64,000 nucleotides of DNA from the NCBI GenBank assembly GCA_028279405.1, contig JANQNU010000084.1, forward strand, positions 62,001 through 126,000, given 5' to 3'. This document shows, piece by piece, positions 8,422-17,814 of the stretch. The DNA comes from Phycisphaerae bacterium (lineage in GTDB: Bacteria; Planctomycetota; Phycisphaerae; UBA1845; Fen-1342). Each line of letters starts with the position of its first letter. Positions within the stretch are counted from its first letter, which is position 1. The position numbers and the translations under genes were made by a program. Under the pieces are notes generated by a model. The model saw nothing but the letters and a program-made list of their open reading frames with translations, searched no databases and had not been told where the DNA came from.

Positions 8422-11400
8422 TCAGCCAGCGTCGCTATCGTGCGACCTGCGCCGATCGCGCGGCCACTGGACGACGACATAGAACACCGGCACGAACAAT
8501 ACGGAGAATACAGTCGCCGCAATCGCCCCGCCGAAGACCGCCGTACCCACGGCTTGTCGGCTGGCAGCGCCCGCGCCGCTGGCAACGACCAGCGGAAACA
8601 CGCCCAGCACAAAAGCGATCGACGTCATCAGAATCGGGCGAAACCGCAGACGCGCCGCCTCGAGCGCCGCCTCGGACCGGCCCCGGCCCTGCTCGCGCAG
8701 CGACTTTGCGAACTCGACGATCAGGATCGCGTTCTTGCTCGCTAGTGCAATCAACAGCACGATCCCGATTTGCGTGTAGATGTTGTTGTCCATCCCCCGC
8801 ATCCACACCGCAGCGATCGTACCCAGCAGTGCCAACGGAATCGCCAGGATCACCGCCACCGGAACCATCCAGCTCTCGTACTGGGCACAGAGCACCAGGT
8901 AGACGAAGATCAGTGCGAGCGCGAAGATTCGCGACGCCTGACCGCCGGCTTCCTTTTCCTGGAACGCCATTCCGGCCCATTCGAAACCCATCGAGTTCGG
9001 AAGCTGTCGTACCAGGGACTCCATCGCCCCGAGCGCCTCACCCGAGCTGTGCCCGGGTGCCGCGGCCCCACTGATCGAAGCGGCCGGGTACGCATTGAAG
9101 CGCGTGATGAACTGCGGCCCCAGCGTCTCGCTCACATCCACCAACGTGCCGAGCGGAATCATCCGCCCGCCGGCATTGCGAACCTCGAGCCGCCTGATAT
9201 CGTCAGCCCGAACCCGGAAGCGCGGCTCGGCCTGCACCTTCACCTGATACGTACGTCCGAACTTGTTGAAGTCATTGACGTAGGCCGACCCCAGACAGGC
9301 CTGCAACGTCTCAAAAACCGACGAAAGCGGGACATCCAGCGTCTTGGCCTTGGTGCGATCCACATCCGCATAGAGTTGCGGAACGTTCGCACGGAAAGTC
9401 GTGTAGACGTTCGCGAGTCCAGGCTGGGCATTCGCCTGAAACATCATCTGCCCCGCCATCTGCTGCAACATCTCCGGACCGACCCCGCCGCGGTCCTGGA
9501 GCTGCATCTGGAACCCGCCCGAGTTACCCAGCCCCATGATCGCCGGCGGCAGGAACGCGAAGATGTTCGCGTCCTGGATGGCGGCGAACTTCTGCCAAAG
9601 CTGGCCGACCAATGCCGGCGCGCTGCGCCGCGGATCGCTCCGCTGCTCCCAGGGCTCCAGCACCACCCAGAACGTGGCCGCGTTGGAAGAAGTCGCACCG
9701 TCCAGCAGTGCAAATCCAGGAACCGCCACGCACTGCGCCACACCCGGCGTCGCCGCGACAATCGCGTTCACTTCCTCGACCACTTCCAGCGTGCGCTGCC
9801 GCGAGGCAGCGTCTGGCAACTGCGCACTCACCACGGCATAGCCCTGGTCCTCAACCGGCAGGAAGCTCGTCGGCAATGATACGAATCCTACGTACGCGAG
9901 GCCCGATAGCGCCACGAAACCCACCATCGTCAACGCCGTTCGGCGAACGAGGCCGGCCACCACACTGTTGTAGATCCCGGCACTCATACCGAAAGCCCAG
10001 TTGAACGCCCGGTAGAACCAGTTGCGCCGTGTCGGCGTACGCCGGAGCACGATCGCACAGAGCGCCGGGCTGAGGGTCAGCGCGTTGATCGAGCTGAAGA
10101 CCGTCGCCGTCGCAATCGTCAGCGCAAACTGCCGATAGAGCTGTCCCGTGACACCTTCCAGGAACGCGGTCGGCACGAACACCGCCAGCAACACCAGCGT
10201 CGTGGCAATGATCGGGCCGGTAACCTCGTCCATCGTCTGAATCGCCGCCTCGCGCGCCGACATGCTCGACGTATCCAGATGGCGCACGGCGTTTTCGACG
10301 ACGACGATCGCATCGTCCACGACGATCCCGATCGCCAACACCAGACCGAACAGCGTCAGCATGTTGATCGAAAAGCCCAACATGCTCATCACCAGAAAAG
10401 TGCCGATCAGCGACACCGGAATCGTCACCGCCGGTATCAGCGTCGCACGCCAATCCTGCAGGAAGACGAGCAGCGTCACAAACACCAGCACGAACGCAAT
10501 GAAGAGCGTATTCACAACGTCTGCGATGGACGCCCGCACAAAGAGGGTCGTGTCGAACGGAATGATGTAATCCAGGCCCTCCGGAAAGACCTCGCTAAGC
10601 TCGGCCATCTTCTCCCGGATCCGGTCCGACACATCCAGCGCGTTGGCCCCCGGCAACTGGTAGATCGCCAGCGCCGCGCACGGCCGACCGTCGAGCTGGC
10701 TCGACGTATCGTAGGCTCGTGAACCGAGCTCGACCCGCGCGATGTCACGCACTCGCGTGATCTGGCCGCCGGGAGCGGTCTTGACGATGATCTGCTCGAA
10801 CTGTTCGACATCCACGAGCCGGCCGAGCGTACTGACGGTGTACTGAAAGTCCTGGCCCGCCGGCGCCGGCGGCTGACCGACCTGCCCCGCCGCAACCTGC
10901 ACGTTCTGCTCACGCAGCGCCGCAACGACGTCGCCTGCCGTGAGTCGACGCGCCTTGAGCCGATCGGGATCGAGCCAGATGCGCATGCTGTAGTCGCCCG
11001 CGCCGAAAACGGACACGTCACCAACGCCGTCGATACGCGCCAGTTCGTCCTTCACGCGCAACGTGGCGTAATTGCTCAGAAACAGGTCGTCGTAGCGCCC
11101 GTCCGGCGCCGTCAGGCAGATGAAGAGCACGATATTGGTCGATTGCTTGCGGGTCGTGACACCCAGCCGCTGCACTTCCTCGGGCAACATCGGCTCGGCA
11201 ATCGCGACGCGGTTCTGCACGAGGACCGCCGCCATATCGAGATCGGTCCCCACCTTGAACGTCACCGTCAATGTGTACGAACCGTCATTGGAACAGGTAC
11301 TCGACAGATAGAGCATGTCATCGACACCGTTGACCTGCTCCTCGATCGGCTGCGCGACGGTGTCCGAGACAACTTGCGCGTTGGCGCCCGGGTAACTCGC

Positions 11401-11541
11401 CGTGACCTGCACCGTCGGCGGTGCGATCTCGGGATACTGCGAGATCGGCAGCGAAAACACCGCAACGCCGCCGGCAATCACCGTCAAAATCGCGACGACT
11501 GCGGCAAACACCGGACGATCAATGAAGAAGCGACTCAACAT
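8422..11541 (-). CDS. RND efflux permease, HAE1/AcrB type
   Basis: 1039 residues, the normal length for AcrB/MexB. It begins MLSRFFIDRPVFAAVVAI with the typical SLPISQYPEIAPP segment. The proton-relay motif GIVVDDAIVVVEN lies near residue 405 and a second membrane block ends with GIVLLIALASKNAILIVEFA. Twelve membrane segments and two large periplasmic loops are expected. This is the inner-membrane pump of a tripartite drug or solute exporter using proton motive force. It follows its adaptor gene by 12 bases on the same strand. No TolC-like outer-membrane channel lies in the window. Substrate cannot be read from sequence. Confidence 0.96.
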   Translation of the reverse strand: MLSRFFIDRPVFAAVVAILTVIAGGVAVFSLPISQYPEIAPPTVQVTASYPGANAQVVSDTVAQPIEEQVNGVDDMLYLSSTCSNDGSYTLTVTFKVGTDLDMAAVLVQNRVAIAEPMLPEEVQRLGVTTRKQSTNIVLFICLTAPDGRYDDLFLSNYATLRVKDELARIDGVGDVSVFGAGDYSMRIWLDPDRLKARRLTAGDVVAALREQNVQVAAGQVGQPPAPAGQDFQYTVSTLGRLVDVEQFEQIIVKTAPGGQITRVRDIARVELGSRAYDTSSQLDGRPCAALAIYQLPGANALDVSDRIREKMAELSEVFPEGLDYIIPFDTTLFVRASIADVVNTLFIAFVLVFVTLLVFLQDWRATLIPAVTIPVSLIGTFLVMSMLGFSINMLTLFGLVLAIGIVVDDAIVVVENAVRHLDTSSMSAREAAIQTMDEVTGPIIATTLVLLAVFVPTAFLEGVTGQLYRQFALTIATATVFSSINALTLSPALCAIVLRRTPTRRNWFYRAFNWAFGMSAGIYNSVVAGLVRRTALTMVGFVALSGLAYVGFVSLPTSFLPVEDQGYAVVSAQLPDAASRQRTLEVVEEVNAIVAATPGVAQCVAVPGFALLDGATSSNAATFWVVLEPWEQRSDPRRSAPALVGQLWQKFAAIQDANIFAFLPPAIMGLGNSGGFQMQLQDRGGVGPEMLQQMAGQMMFQANAQPGLANVYTTFRANVPQLYADVDRTKAKTLDVPLSSVFETLQACLGSAYVNDFNKFGRTYQVKVQAEPRFRVRADDIRRLEVRNAGGRMIPLGTLVDVSETLGPQFITRFNAYPAASISGAAAPGHSSGEALGAMESLVRQLPNSMGFEWAGMAFQEKEAGGQASRIFALALIFVYLVLCAQYESWMVPVAVILAIPLALLGTIAAVWMRGMDNNIYTQIGIVLLIALASKNAILIVEFAKSLREQGRGRSEAALEAARLRFRPILMTSIAFVLGVFPLVVASGAGAASRQAVGTAVFGGAIAATVFSVLFVPVFYVVVQWPRDRRRSHDSDAG

Positions 11542-11553
11542 GCCTGCGCTCCC

Positions 11554-12747
11554 TCAATCCGTCGCTGTCGACGATGCCTGCTCGTCGTCAGTTGACGCAT
11601 CCTTATCCGCTGCGGCACTGCGCATGGTGGTCACCGGCTGTCCCGGACGCGCCCGCTGGACACCCTTGACGACTACCCACGCATCTGCCGGGATCCCCTC
11701 CTCAATCACACGCATTCCGTCCTCCAGCACCCCGATCCGCACGTAGCGCTTCGCCACGACATCATCGTCCGCGACGGTCAAAACGAACCGGCCACCCTGG
11801 TCCGCACTCAACGCGCGGTCCGGAACCAGCAGCGCGTCCGCGCGCACATCGACCGGTGCCCGCAGTCGAACGAACAGTCCGGGCCGCAAGATATAGTCCG
11901 AATTCGGAAACACCCCCCGAATCTGAATCGTGCCGGTATCCGCGTCGACACGGTTCTCGGCCCAATCGACGCGCCCCTCGTGCGGGAATCCCGTCTCGTT
12001 CGACAGTCCCAAAGAGAGCGGCCCCGGTTCTTGCGGCTCGGTCGGTCGTCGCTTCTCCGGGTGCTTCTCGAGATACGCCAGCAAATCCCGCTCGCTGGCG
12101 CTGAAGTACGCGTAAATCGGATCATCCCGAACAATCGTCGTCAGCAGCGTATACTCGCCCGCGCCTACCAGGTTGCCCGCATCGACCAACGTTCGGCTAA
12201 TGCGCCCGGTAATCGGCGCGTGAATCTGCGTATAGCCGAGATTCAGACGCGCCTCGTCGACCGCCGCCTCCGCTCCCTGAACTGCGGACTTCGCCGCGTC
12301 CCATTCAGATTTGGCCTTCACCCACTCGAATTCGGACGCGGTCTTGCTCTGATAGAGGCGCTCGATTCGCTCGTGATCGTGCGCGGCGAGCGCCAACTCC
12401 GCCCGACGGCCGCCGAGTTCCGCCTCGGCGCGGTCTAGCTGCGCCTGGAACGGCTTCGGATCAATGACGAATAGGAGGTCGCCTTTCTCGACCATCGATG
12501 CCGGCTCGAAGTGCACCGCCTCGAGAAATCCCTCCACCCGCGCGCGAACTTCAACCGTTTCAATCGCTTCCGTCGTGCCCGTAAAATCGACATACTCGGT
12601 AATCGTTCGCCGCGTCGGCTGCGCCACCGTTACCGTCGGCGGCGGCGGAGCAGCGGTAGGCGCCGGGCGACGGCAACCAAGCGGTAACCCGATCACTACC
12701 GAGCAACCGATCAAGAGCCCGATCTGCAACGGTCGCGACATGTCCAT
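11554..12747 (-). CDS. RND periplasmic adaptor lipoprotein, AcrA/HlyD type
   Basis: 397 residues. The upstream GGCGAGGAGCGAA favours the first ATG at 12747; a second ATG lies two codons in. The signal peptide ends LPLGC-RR (lipobox), so the adaptor is lipid-anchored. The family order follows: beta-barrel strand TVTVAQPTRRTITEYVDFTG, lipoyl half (VEVRARVEGFLEAVHF), helical hairpin at about 105-165 (QLDRAEAELGGRRAEL...), second lipoyl half (IHAPITGRISRTLVDAGNLV), then beta-barrel and membrane-proximal domains. It links the permease at 8422-11541 to an outer-membrane channel, and the two genes form one operon. Confidence 0.95.
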   Translation of the reverse strand: MDMSRPLQIGLLIGCSVVIGLPLGCRRPAPTAAPPPPTVTVAQPTRRTITEYVDFTGTTEAIETVEVRARVEGFLEAVHFEPASMVEKGDLLFVIDPKPFQAQLDRAEAELGGRRAELALAAHDHERIERLYQSKTASEFEWVKAKSEWDAAKSAVQGAEAAVDEARLNLGYTQIHAPITGRISRTLVDAGNLVGAGEYTLLTTIVRDDPIYAYFSASERDLLAYLEKHPEKRRPTEPQEPGPLSLGLSNETGFPHEGRVDWAENRVDADTGTIQIRGVFPNSDYILRPGLFVRLRAPVDVRADALLVPDRALSADQGGRFVLTVADDDVVAKRYVRIGVLEDGMRVIEEGIPADAWVVVKGVQRARPGQPVTTMRSAAADKDASTDDEQASSTATD

Positions 12748-13083
12748 TTCGCTCCTCGCCGTTCGGCGTTCACGCCATGAAGCTGTTAAATCGCCCGGAT
12801 TCTGACACGCCGTAGCGACAGCCGCAATGCGCGGCGAAGCTCCTCAATACCACGCTACACCGTAATGGAGCGTTGCACCAATCGCTAGTCCGGTCGTGCG
12901 AGCATGGCGCAGGCGGCGCTGACAACCGCGAACATGGTGCCCCATCCCTTCTAGGGATGGGGGACTGACGACAGGCCCTTCCATCCCCCACCCCGAGATG
13001 GGGCGGGGCACCGTGGTCGACGCAGGCGCCACGGAGGGGACCGCTCGCTCGCGCTCGCGGCTCGCACTGGCGCCGCCCGGCCG

Positions 13084-13306
13084 CACAACGAGCCCCGAGC
13101 GCAAGCGAGGGGGGAGCAAGCTCCCTCTACAAGGCCCGTGTCTACGCCCCGGGCCCCAGCACGAACCAGACGCCAAACACAACGAGCCCCGAGCGCAAGC
13201 GAGGGGGGAGCAAGCTCCCTTTGCGAGGCCCGTGTCTACGCCACGGGCCCCGGCACGAACCCGACACCAACACAACGAGGTCCGAGCGCAAGCGAGGGGA
13301 TCTAGG
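13084..13306 (+). repeat. Tandem 93-94 bp repeat, about 2.4 copies
   Basis: Copies start at 13084, 13178 and 13271 with CACAACGAG; the third is partial. Each unit has three blocks: AACGAGCCCCGAGCGCAAGC plus GAGGGG; a GGGAGCAAGCTCCC palindrome; and a GGCCCGTG...CACGGGCC hairpin followed by CACGAACC. One reverse-oriented unit lies at about 3427-3537 and a partial one at about 60573-60640. It looks like a small non-coding repetitive element. Confidence 0.8.
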
Positions 13307-13331
13307 TGCGTGAAGTCGATCAAGCAAGCGC

Positions 13332-13365
13332 AAAAAAGAATCCTCACGGCATTGGCCGCGAGGAT
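13332..13365 (-). terminator. Rho-independent terminator of the PEP-CTERM gene
   Basis: Read on the minus strand: an 11 bp stem (13365-13355 with 13350-13340, one G-U), CAAT loop, then TCTTTTTT. It starts 29 bases past the stop codon of the gene at 13395-14741. Confidence 0.85.
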
Positions 13366-13394
13366 CTCGCTTTCAGTTATTCAAACAAGTTGTC

Positions 13395-14741
13395 TTAGCG
13401 ACGGCGACGCAGCACTGCCAGACCGACGAGCGTCAGCAGGCTCAGCGTCCCCGGCTCGGGAACCTGGATCGAGAAGAATCCCTGTCCGATACGTGTACCG
13501 GTTCCGTCCCGTATGGTCGCGACGATGTAGAGAATCAGATCGTCGCTCAGAAACGCGTCATCATTGCCGAACGTGTCGAAGAACGCGTTATCGTCCAGCA
13601 AGCCGTTGCCGTCGAGGTCGACCGGATCGCCTTGCCGCGCGACGATCTCCGTGCCATTCAACACCAGGACACCGTCGCTGGCCGGATCGGCATCGGTAAC
13701 ACCGCCGATGATGTAGTCCCCGAGCCCGTTGCCGACCTGCAGGAAGAACGTGCCGGCGAACTCGGCATCACTCCACAGTTCGCTACCACCGGTAACGGAG
13801 TCGCCGGTCTTGGCGATCACGTCGCCATTTCGCACAACCCAATCCTGCCCGTCCTCGTTGCTGCCGCGGGCGTACCAGTTGCCGGCAGCGTCCATGAACG
13901 TCCCCGTAGCGCCCGCGATCGTCACGGGCGAAGGCAGTCCGCCGACAGTCGACCCGGCCTGGATCACGACGTTGTTGTTGACCGTGACGACGTCGTCCAC
14001 AGCGCTATCGCCGTTGAGGTCGCCTTGCACCATCCAATTCTGGCCATCGGCGCTGACCCAATAGTCATTGATATCGAATGCCTGGAACGTCTCCGTCGCC
14101 CCGCCGGCCTGACCGGTCGGGATGGTCACGCCCTTCTGGGCCAGGATCGTGCCGCCGAGAACGACCAGCTCATCGTTGCTGGTCGTTATGTTCGCGCCGG
14201 TGACGTTGTCGGCGACGTAGCCGATCCGGCCATCGGCCGTAATGACCGGCGTATCGATCGCGTTGCCGAAGTTGATGCTCGCATCGAACGCCGCACCTTC
14301 CTGCGCCACGGTTCCCAGGGGCGCGGGTCCTTTGACGATGTATTCATCACCGGCCGTCGGCCCGTTTGTGTTGTTGGCGAAGGCGAACGCGCCGGCGTTG
14401 TTGATCGCCACGCGCGTATCGATCAGGCCGGCGTTCTCCCCGGGCGCCCACTCCGTAGCCTGACCCTCCTGCTGGACCAGCACGCCGTTGACGATTAACA
14501 CCTCGTCTTCGCCGCTGCCGAGATCGGCAAACCCGGTCAGCGCCCAGTTTCCGTTGCCGCTTCCGAACACGCGATCGAAGTCCGAAGTACCCGTTCCCGG
14601 ATCCCACGACACGCCGCCGAGCCCCGGTACGAGGCTGTTAGGCTGGCCCGGCACATTGTTGTAAATGGAAGTCCAAAGATTGCCGCCGAACGCCCCGGCC
14701 GTAAACGCTCCCGCGACAACGATCCCGACAACACGCTTCAC
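13395..14741 (-). CDS. PEP-CTERM secreted protein with repeated beta segments
   Basis: 448 residues from a GTG start at 14741, chosen over an upstream ATG because AAGGAGG stands six bases before it and it opens a signal peptide (VKRVVGIVVAGAFTAGAFGG). The mature part has repeated strands of the pattern 'D..V.V.N...V.Q.G' (DEVLIVNGVLVQQEG, DELVVLGGTILAQKG, DDVVTVNNNVVIQAG, DGVLVLNGTEIVARQG), suggesting a solenoid or propeller of about 60-residue units. The C-terminus is VPEPG, a hydrophobic helix and RRRR, the PEP-CTERM sorting signal processed by exosortase in known systems. No exosortase gene is in the window. Function unknown. Confidence 0.88.
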   Translation of the reverse strand: MKRVVGIVVAGAFTAGAFGGNLWTSIYNNVPGQPNSLVPGLGGVSWDPGTGTSDFDRVFGSGNGNWALTGFADLGSGEDEVLIVNGVLVQQEGQATEWAPGENAGLIDTRVAINNAGAFAFANNTNGPTAGDEYIVKGPAPLGTVAQEGAAFDASINFGNAIDTPVITADGRIGYVADNVTGANITTSNDELVVLGGTILAQKGVTIPTGQAGGATETFQAFDINDYWVSADGQNWMVQGDLNGDSAVDDVVTVNNNVVIQAGSTVGGLPSPVTIAGATGTFMDAAGNWYARGSNEDGQDWVVRNGDVIAKTGDSVTGGSELWSDAEFAGTFFLQVGNGLGDYIIGGVTDADPASDGVLVLNGTEIVARQGDPVDLDGNGLLDDNAFFDTFGNDDAFLSDDLILYIVATIRDGTGTRIGQGFFSIQVPEPGTLSLLTLVGLAVLRRRR

Positions 14742-14860
14742 GACGCGCCTCCTTACACTCAGGAATGGCCTACCCATGGGGCCTAATAGCGATACCGCCG
14801 ACACCCGCCCGCTCCCCTACCAGAATTTCAGTTTGGGGAATCAGGAAGGCTGGATCAAGG

Positions 14861-14892
14861 AAAAAAGCGAGATTCTGGGAAAGAATCCCGCT
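14861..14892 (-). terminator. Rho-independent terminator of the dockerin/C15-like gene
   Basis: On the minus strand: an 11 bp stem (14892-14882 with 14876-14866, one G-U), TTCCC loop, then a run of T (plus-strand A at 14861-14865). It sits 25 bases after the stop at 14917. Confidence 0.88.
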
Positions 14893-14916
14893 CTCAAAGC
14901 GATAGGAACCGGTATC

Positions 14917-16011
14917 TCAGGGCCCCGTCAGCGACGCGACGAATCCATTGATGTCGCCGACCGTGACCGCACCGTCGCCGTTGAAATCGCCGTTGATGAT
15001 CGGACAGCCGGGATAGGTCGCCGGGTAGCTGTCGCTGTCCGTCAGCGCCATGATGAACGGGTTGATGTCGCTGACGCTGACGGTTGCGTCGCAATTCATG
15101 TCGCCGGGATGCTGCAGGATCTGCTGCAGGTTGTCGATCACGATCCGCATCGTGAGGTTGGTCGCGTCGACCGCCTGCTCAAGTGACATCGCGTAGCCGA
15201 CGTGAATATGACCGGCGGAAACGCAATACGCCGAGTCGCTTGGGTCGGCGTGCAGATCGCGCCACCAGTTGCCGTGATAGCCGATATAGTTGGAAAGGAA
15301 CCGGCCGTTGTCGAAGGTGGCAATGAAGCCGTTCAGCGCCGGCATCTCCGTGTTGACGGCGTCGATGATCGTCTGCATCGGTTGCGATGAGAACCGATCG
15401 TTCGGCGGCGGCTCCTGATCGCTGGGCAATTCCGGCGTCGGTTTGCGCGGATCCAGGTAGTCATTGCTCCAGAGGTTGGCAGTGTAGTTGCCGTTACCAC
15501 CCTCCATCTCCCAATCGCGGTCGTTGCCCGCCCGACTGAAGGTCACGATCGCGACCGGTTTGAGCGCTTCGACCAGCGGCCACCAGTCACTGGACGTGTC
15601 TTGATAGTCGACTTCGAAGTCCCCTTCGCCGCGACCGTAGTTCGGCCCGCCGTTGGGAAACTCGGGAAAATACGAATAGACGTTGAAGCCGCTGTTCTCC
15701 CAGTTCTCGCCGACCCACTCCGGGTTCTGCAGCGGATTCGCGCTGAAGTGCCGCACCATCTCATTGGAGGGCGGCCAGTATCCGGTCACCAGGATCGTGT
15801 TGGTATAGCTGCCGCCGGCGGCGGTCGGCCGAACGGTCACCGACACCGGCAAAGTTCGATCGACCGGCGCCTCATTGATGGCCCGAAGCACCCGCGGACC
15901 GGTCTCGATCGGCGCCGCGTCGCGCGTATCCTGCGCTACCGCCGATTGACTCAGGACGTGCACCAAACCTGCGAACGTCACCCACAGGGCAGATCCTCGA
16001 AGCGGTCTCAT
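14917..16011 (-). CDS. Secreted protein with pyroglutamyl-peptidase-like domain and dockerin tail
   Basis: 364 residues with a signal peptide (MRPLRGSALW...SAVA-QD). The middle resembles peptidase family C15: TILVTGYWPPS matches the ILVTGF.PF opening, and AGHIHVGYAMSLEQ matches the GFIHVPYLPEQ motif. In C15 enzymes the nucleophile lies in AGT..CN; the nearest equivalent here (IGYHGNWWRDLH) has Gly in place of Cys by my alignment, so it may be inactive or differently built. The C-terminus has two dockerin-like halves (DMNCDATVSVSDIN, DFNGDGAVTVGDIN). It is probably an exported, surface-sorted protein. The C15 assignment is by eye. Confidence 0.75.
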   Translation of the reverse strand: MRPLRGSALWVTFAGLVHVLSQSAVAQDTRDAAPIETGPRVLRAINEAPVDRTLPVSVTVRPTAAGGSYTNTILVTGYWPPSNEMVRHFSANPLQNPEWVGENWENSGFNVYSYFPEFPNGGPNYGRGEGDFEVDYQDTSSDWWPLVEALKPVAIVTFSRAGNDRDWEMEGGNGNYTANLWSNDYLDPRKPTPELPSDQEPPPNDRFSSQPMQTIIDAVNTEMPALNGFIATFDNGRFLSNYIGYHGNWWRDLHADPSDSAYCVSAGHIHVGYAMSLEQAVDATNLTMRIVIDNLQQILQHPGDMNCDATVSVSDINPFIMALTDSDSYPATYPGCPIINGDFNGDGAVTVGDINGFVASLTGP

Positions 16012-16130
16012 GGGGGCTCCTCACTCACCTCGCTCGCCGTCGTGCCAGTCGACGGACCGTGATGCACGCAGTATAACGGTTCGCACGGCCCCGATTCCAA
16101 CCCGTGCCGAGAATCGTGGTTCCGGCCGTC

Positions 16131-16865
16131 ATGCGACCGAATATCGATAATCCGCCCATGCCCGCCACTGCTCGACATCCCATCGTCCTCTGCGAATGGA
16201 CCGCCGTCGCATCACAAGAGATCCACGACACCAGCAAGGTCGGGTGGGCCTGGTCCGACCCGTGCTTCATGCTGAGCGCGTCGGCCCCGACGCCGGAGAC
16301 ATCGGCCACCGCCGCACCAGCGCCGCCCGCGACCCTGATCTCCGTTACAACAAGCGAATGGCCGGTGCCCGAAGCGCGGGGCCGTCGGCGCGCCCAGCCC
16401 CCGGCCGATGTGCTCCAGTGGTTCGCGTTTGCCGTTGCTCACGGCGCGCGGTTCGTCGAGCTGCGCGCCACTGACGACCAGGAACCATCGGCCGCCCTCG
16501 ACGACCGCCTGCTCGATCTGCTATGGGTCGTTCGTCACGCCGCCGAGCAACATGGACTGGTGCTGGTGTTGGACGTGCCCGGCGCCCGCGATCCCGGCAC
16601 GATCGCCGACTTCCTCGACGTCGTGAACTCACCATGCGTCGGCTGGACCGTGCGTCTGGACGACGCGCACGAATCCTTCACCGAGGACTTGCTGGACACT
16701 TTGGACTATCGCGCGCGTGTGATTCGCATCGATCAGCCCGCAACGGAAAAAAAAGGGTTGCCGGAATTTGGTCGACGTGTTTTGATGCCGCATCGGCACG
16801 GCGTCATTGTGCTGGGATCGCCTGCGCTGCTGAACGACACCGACTGGATCCGCGCGAGCCCGTAA
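16131..16865 (+). CDS. Hypothetical protein paired with a methyltransferase; possible TIM-barrel fragment
   Basis: About 244 residues from the ATG at 16131. Other in-frame starts are GTG 16104 and ATG 16158; none has a clear ribosome site. After a variable N-terminus the chain reads WFAFAVAHGARFVELRA, LDDRLLDLLWVVRHAAEQHGLVLVLDVP and PCVGWTVRLDDAHE. These look like alternating strand-helix units reminiscent of xylose-isomerase-like TIM barrels, though no metal ligands are conserved that I can see. It ends 11 bases before the homocysteine methyltransferase-like gene on the same strand, so the two are probably co-transcribed. Function not recognised. Confidence 0.6.
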   Translation: MRPNIDNPPMPATARHPIVLCEWTAVASQEIHDTSKVGWAWSDPCFMLSASAPTPETSATAAPAPPATLISVTTSEWPVPEARGRRRAQPPADVLQWFAFAVAHGARFVELRATDDQEPSAALDDRLLDLLWVVRHAAEQHGLVLVLDVPGARDPGTIADFLDVVNSPCVGWTVRLDDAHESFTEDLLDTLDYRARVIRIDQPATEKKGLPEFGRRVLMPHRHGVIVLGSPALLNDTDWIRASP

Positions 16866-16876
16866 AACGGAGAGGT

Positions 16877-17761
16877 ATGCGCTTCGATCCCGAATCCTAT
16901 CGGCGCAACCCGGCGATCGCTGACGGCGGATGGAGCACCATTCTGGCCGAGCACGGACTGCCGCCCGATTCACCCCTCGCAGAGATGATGAATCTGCATC
17001 ACGAGGTCGCTGTGCGCGGACTGGCGCGAGCGTACGTCGAGGCCGGCGCCGAGATCATTACGACCAATACGTTCTGCGGCAACGCGATCGCGCTCAGTCG
17101 GCGCGGCGTGGAAGCCGACATCCAGGAGTTGAACCGTGCCGGCGCCGCAATCTGCCGCTCGGTCGCGGGGGATACCCTCCCGGTATTGGGATCGCTCGGA
17201 CCAACCGGCGCGATTGTCGCGGTGAACGAGGTGCCCGAGGATCAGATCATGGCGGCCTTTCGCGTTCAGGCGCAGGGTCTGGTCGAAGGCGGCGTCGACG
17301 GCTTCGTGCTCGAAACATTCTCCGAGATCGGCGAGGCCGTGCTCGCAATCCGCGCGATCCGCGAGGAGACAGACCTTCCCGTCGTAGCCAGCTTTTCTTT
17401 CGACTCCGGACCGCAGCGCACGCGCACCATGACCGGTGCCGAAGCCGCTGCCTGCGCCGCGGCGGTCGAGGATGCCGGCGCCGCCCTGATCGGATGCAAT
17501 TGCGGCGCAGGGGTTGCAACCTACCTGCCGATCGTCGTCGCGCTGCGTGCGGCGAGCACCCTGCCCATCTGGGTTCGCCCGAGCGGCGGACTCCCGGACC
17601 TGGTCGACGATCGCGCTACCTACACGACCACCCCCGAGGACTACGTCCGGCACGCCGCCCCGCTGCTCGAAGCAGGTGCGAATATCATCGGCGGTTGCTG
17701 CGGCGTCGGCCCGGCGCACATTCAGCGCCTCGCCGCGCTCGTTCAGCGCCGACGGACCTAG
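16877..17761 (+). CDS. Homocysteine S-methyltransferase family protein
   Basis: 294 residues; ATG at 16877 with GGAGAGG directly upstream. The family signatures are present: IADGGWSTILAE at the start, TNTFCGNAIAL, LGSLGPTGA near residue 100, and the zinc-cysteine sites GCNCGAG (about 210) and GGCCGVGP (about 278). Family members transfer a methyl group from S-methylmethionine, betaine or methylcobalamin donors to homocysteine, via zinc-bound thiolate. The length matches stand-alone MmuM/BHMT-type enzymes or the N-terminal module of MetH, and donor choice cannot be told. It follows an unknown gene by 11 bases. Confidence 0.9.
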   Translation: MRFDPESYRRNPAIADGGWSTILAEHGLPPDSPLAEMMNLHHEVAVRGLARAYVEAGAEIITTNTFCGNAIALSRRGVEADIQELNRAGAAICRSVAGDTLPVLGSLGPTGAIVAVNEVPEDQIMAAFRVQAQGLVEGGVDGFVLETFSEIGEAVLAIRAIREETDLPVVASFSFDSGPQRTRTMTGAEAAACAAAVEDAGAALIGCNCGAGVATYLPIVVALRAASTLPIWVRPSGGLPDLVDDRATYTTTPEDYVRHAAPLLEAGANIIGGCCGVGPAHIQRLAALVQRRRT

Positions 17762-17814
17762 TGTGCTGAGGCGAGAGTTTCGACTCGCCCACAATGAGGG
17801 GATGCAGATTCGGT

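Larger units (their letters stand above)
12748..13394. repeat. Intergenic repeat cluster including a tandem 93-94 bp element
   Basis: No gene is visible in these 647 bases. The stretch carries CCCATCCC-TTCT-GGGATGGG near 12947-12966 and CCCCACCCC...GGGGCGGGG near 12987-13012. A CGCTCGCGCTCGCGGCTCG copy lies near 13043, followed by the tandem element listed separately. The right end holds the terminator of the PEP-CTERM gene. Confidence 0.75.

Noticed and set aside
8770-9879. 369-codon plus-strand frame
   Set aside because: Antisense to the RND permease, which is certain.
13084-13306. Possible CRISPR array (three evenly spaced repeats)
   Set aside because: The sequence between the shared starts is itself repeated, so there are no unique spacers; there are no cas genes, and the unit occurs singly elsewhere.
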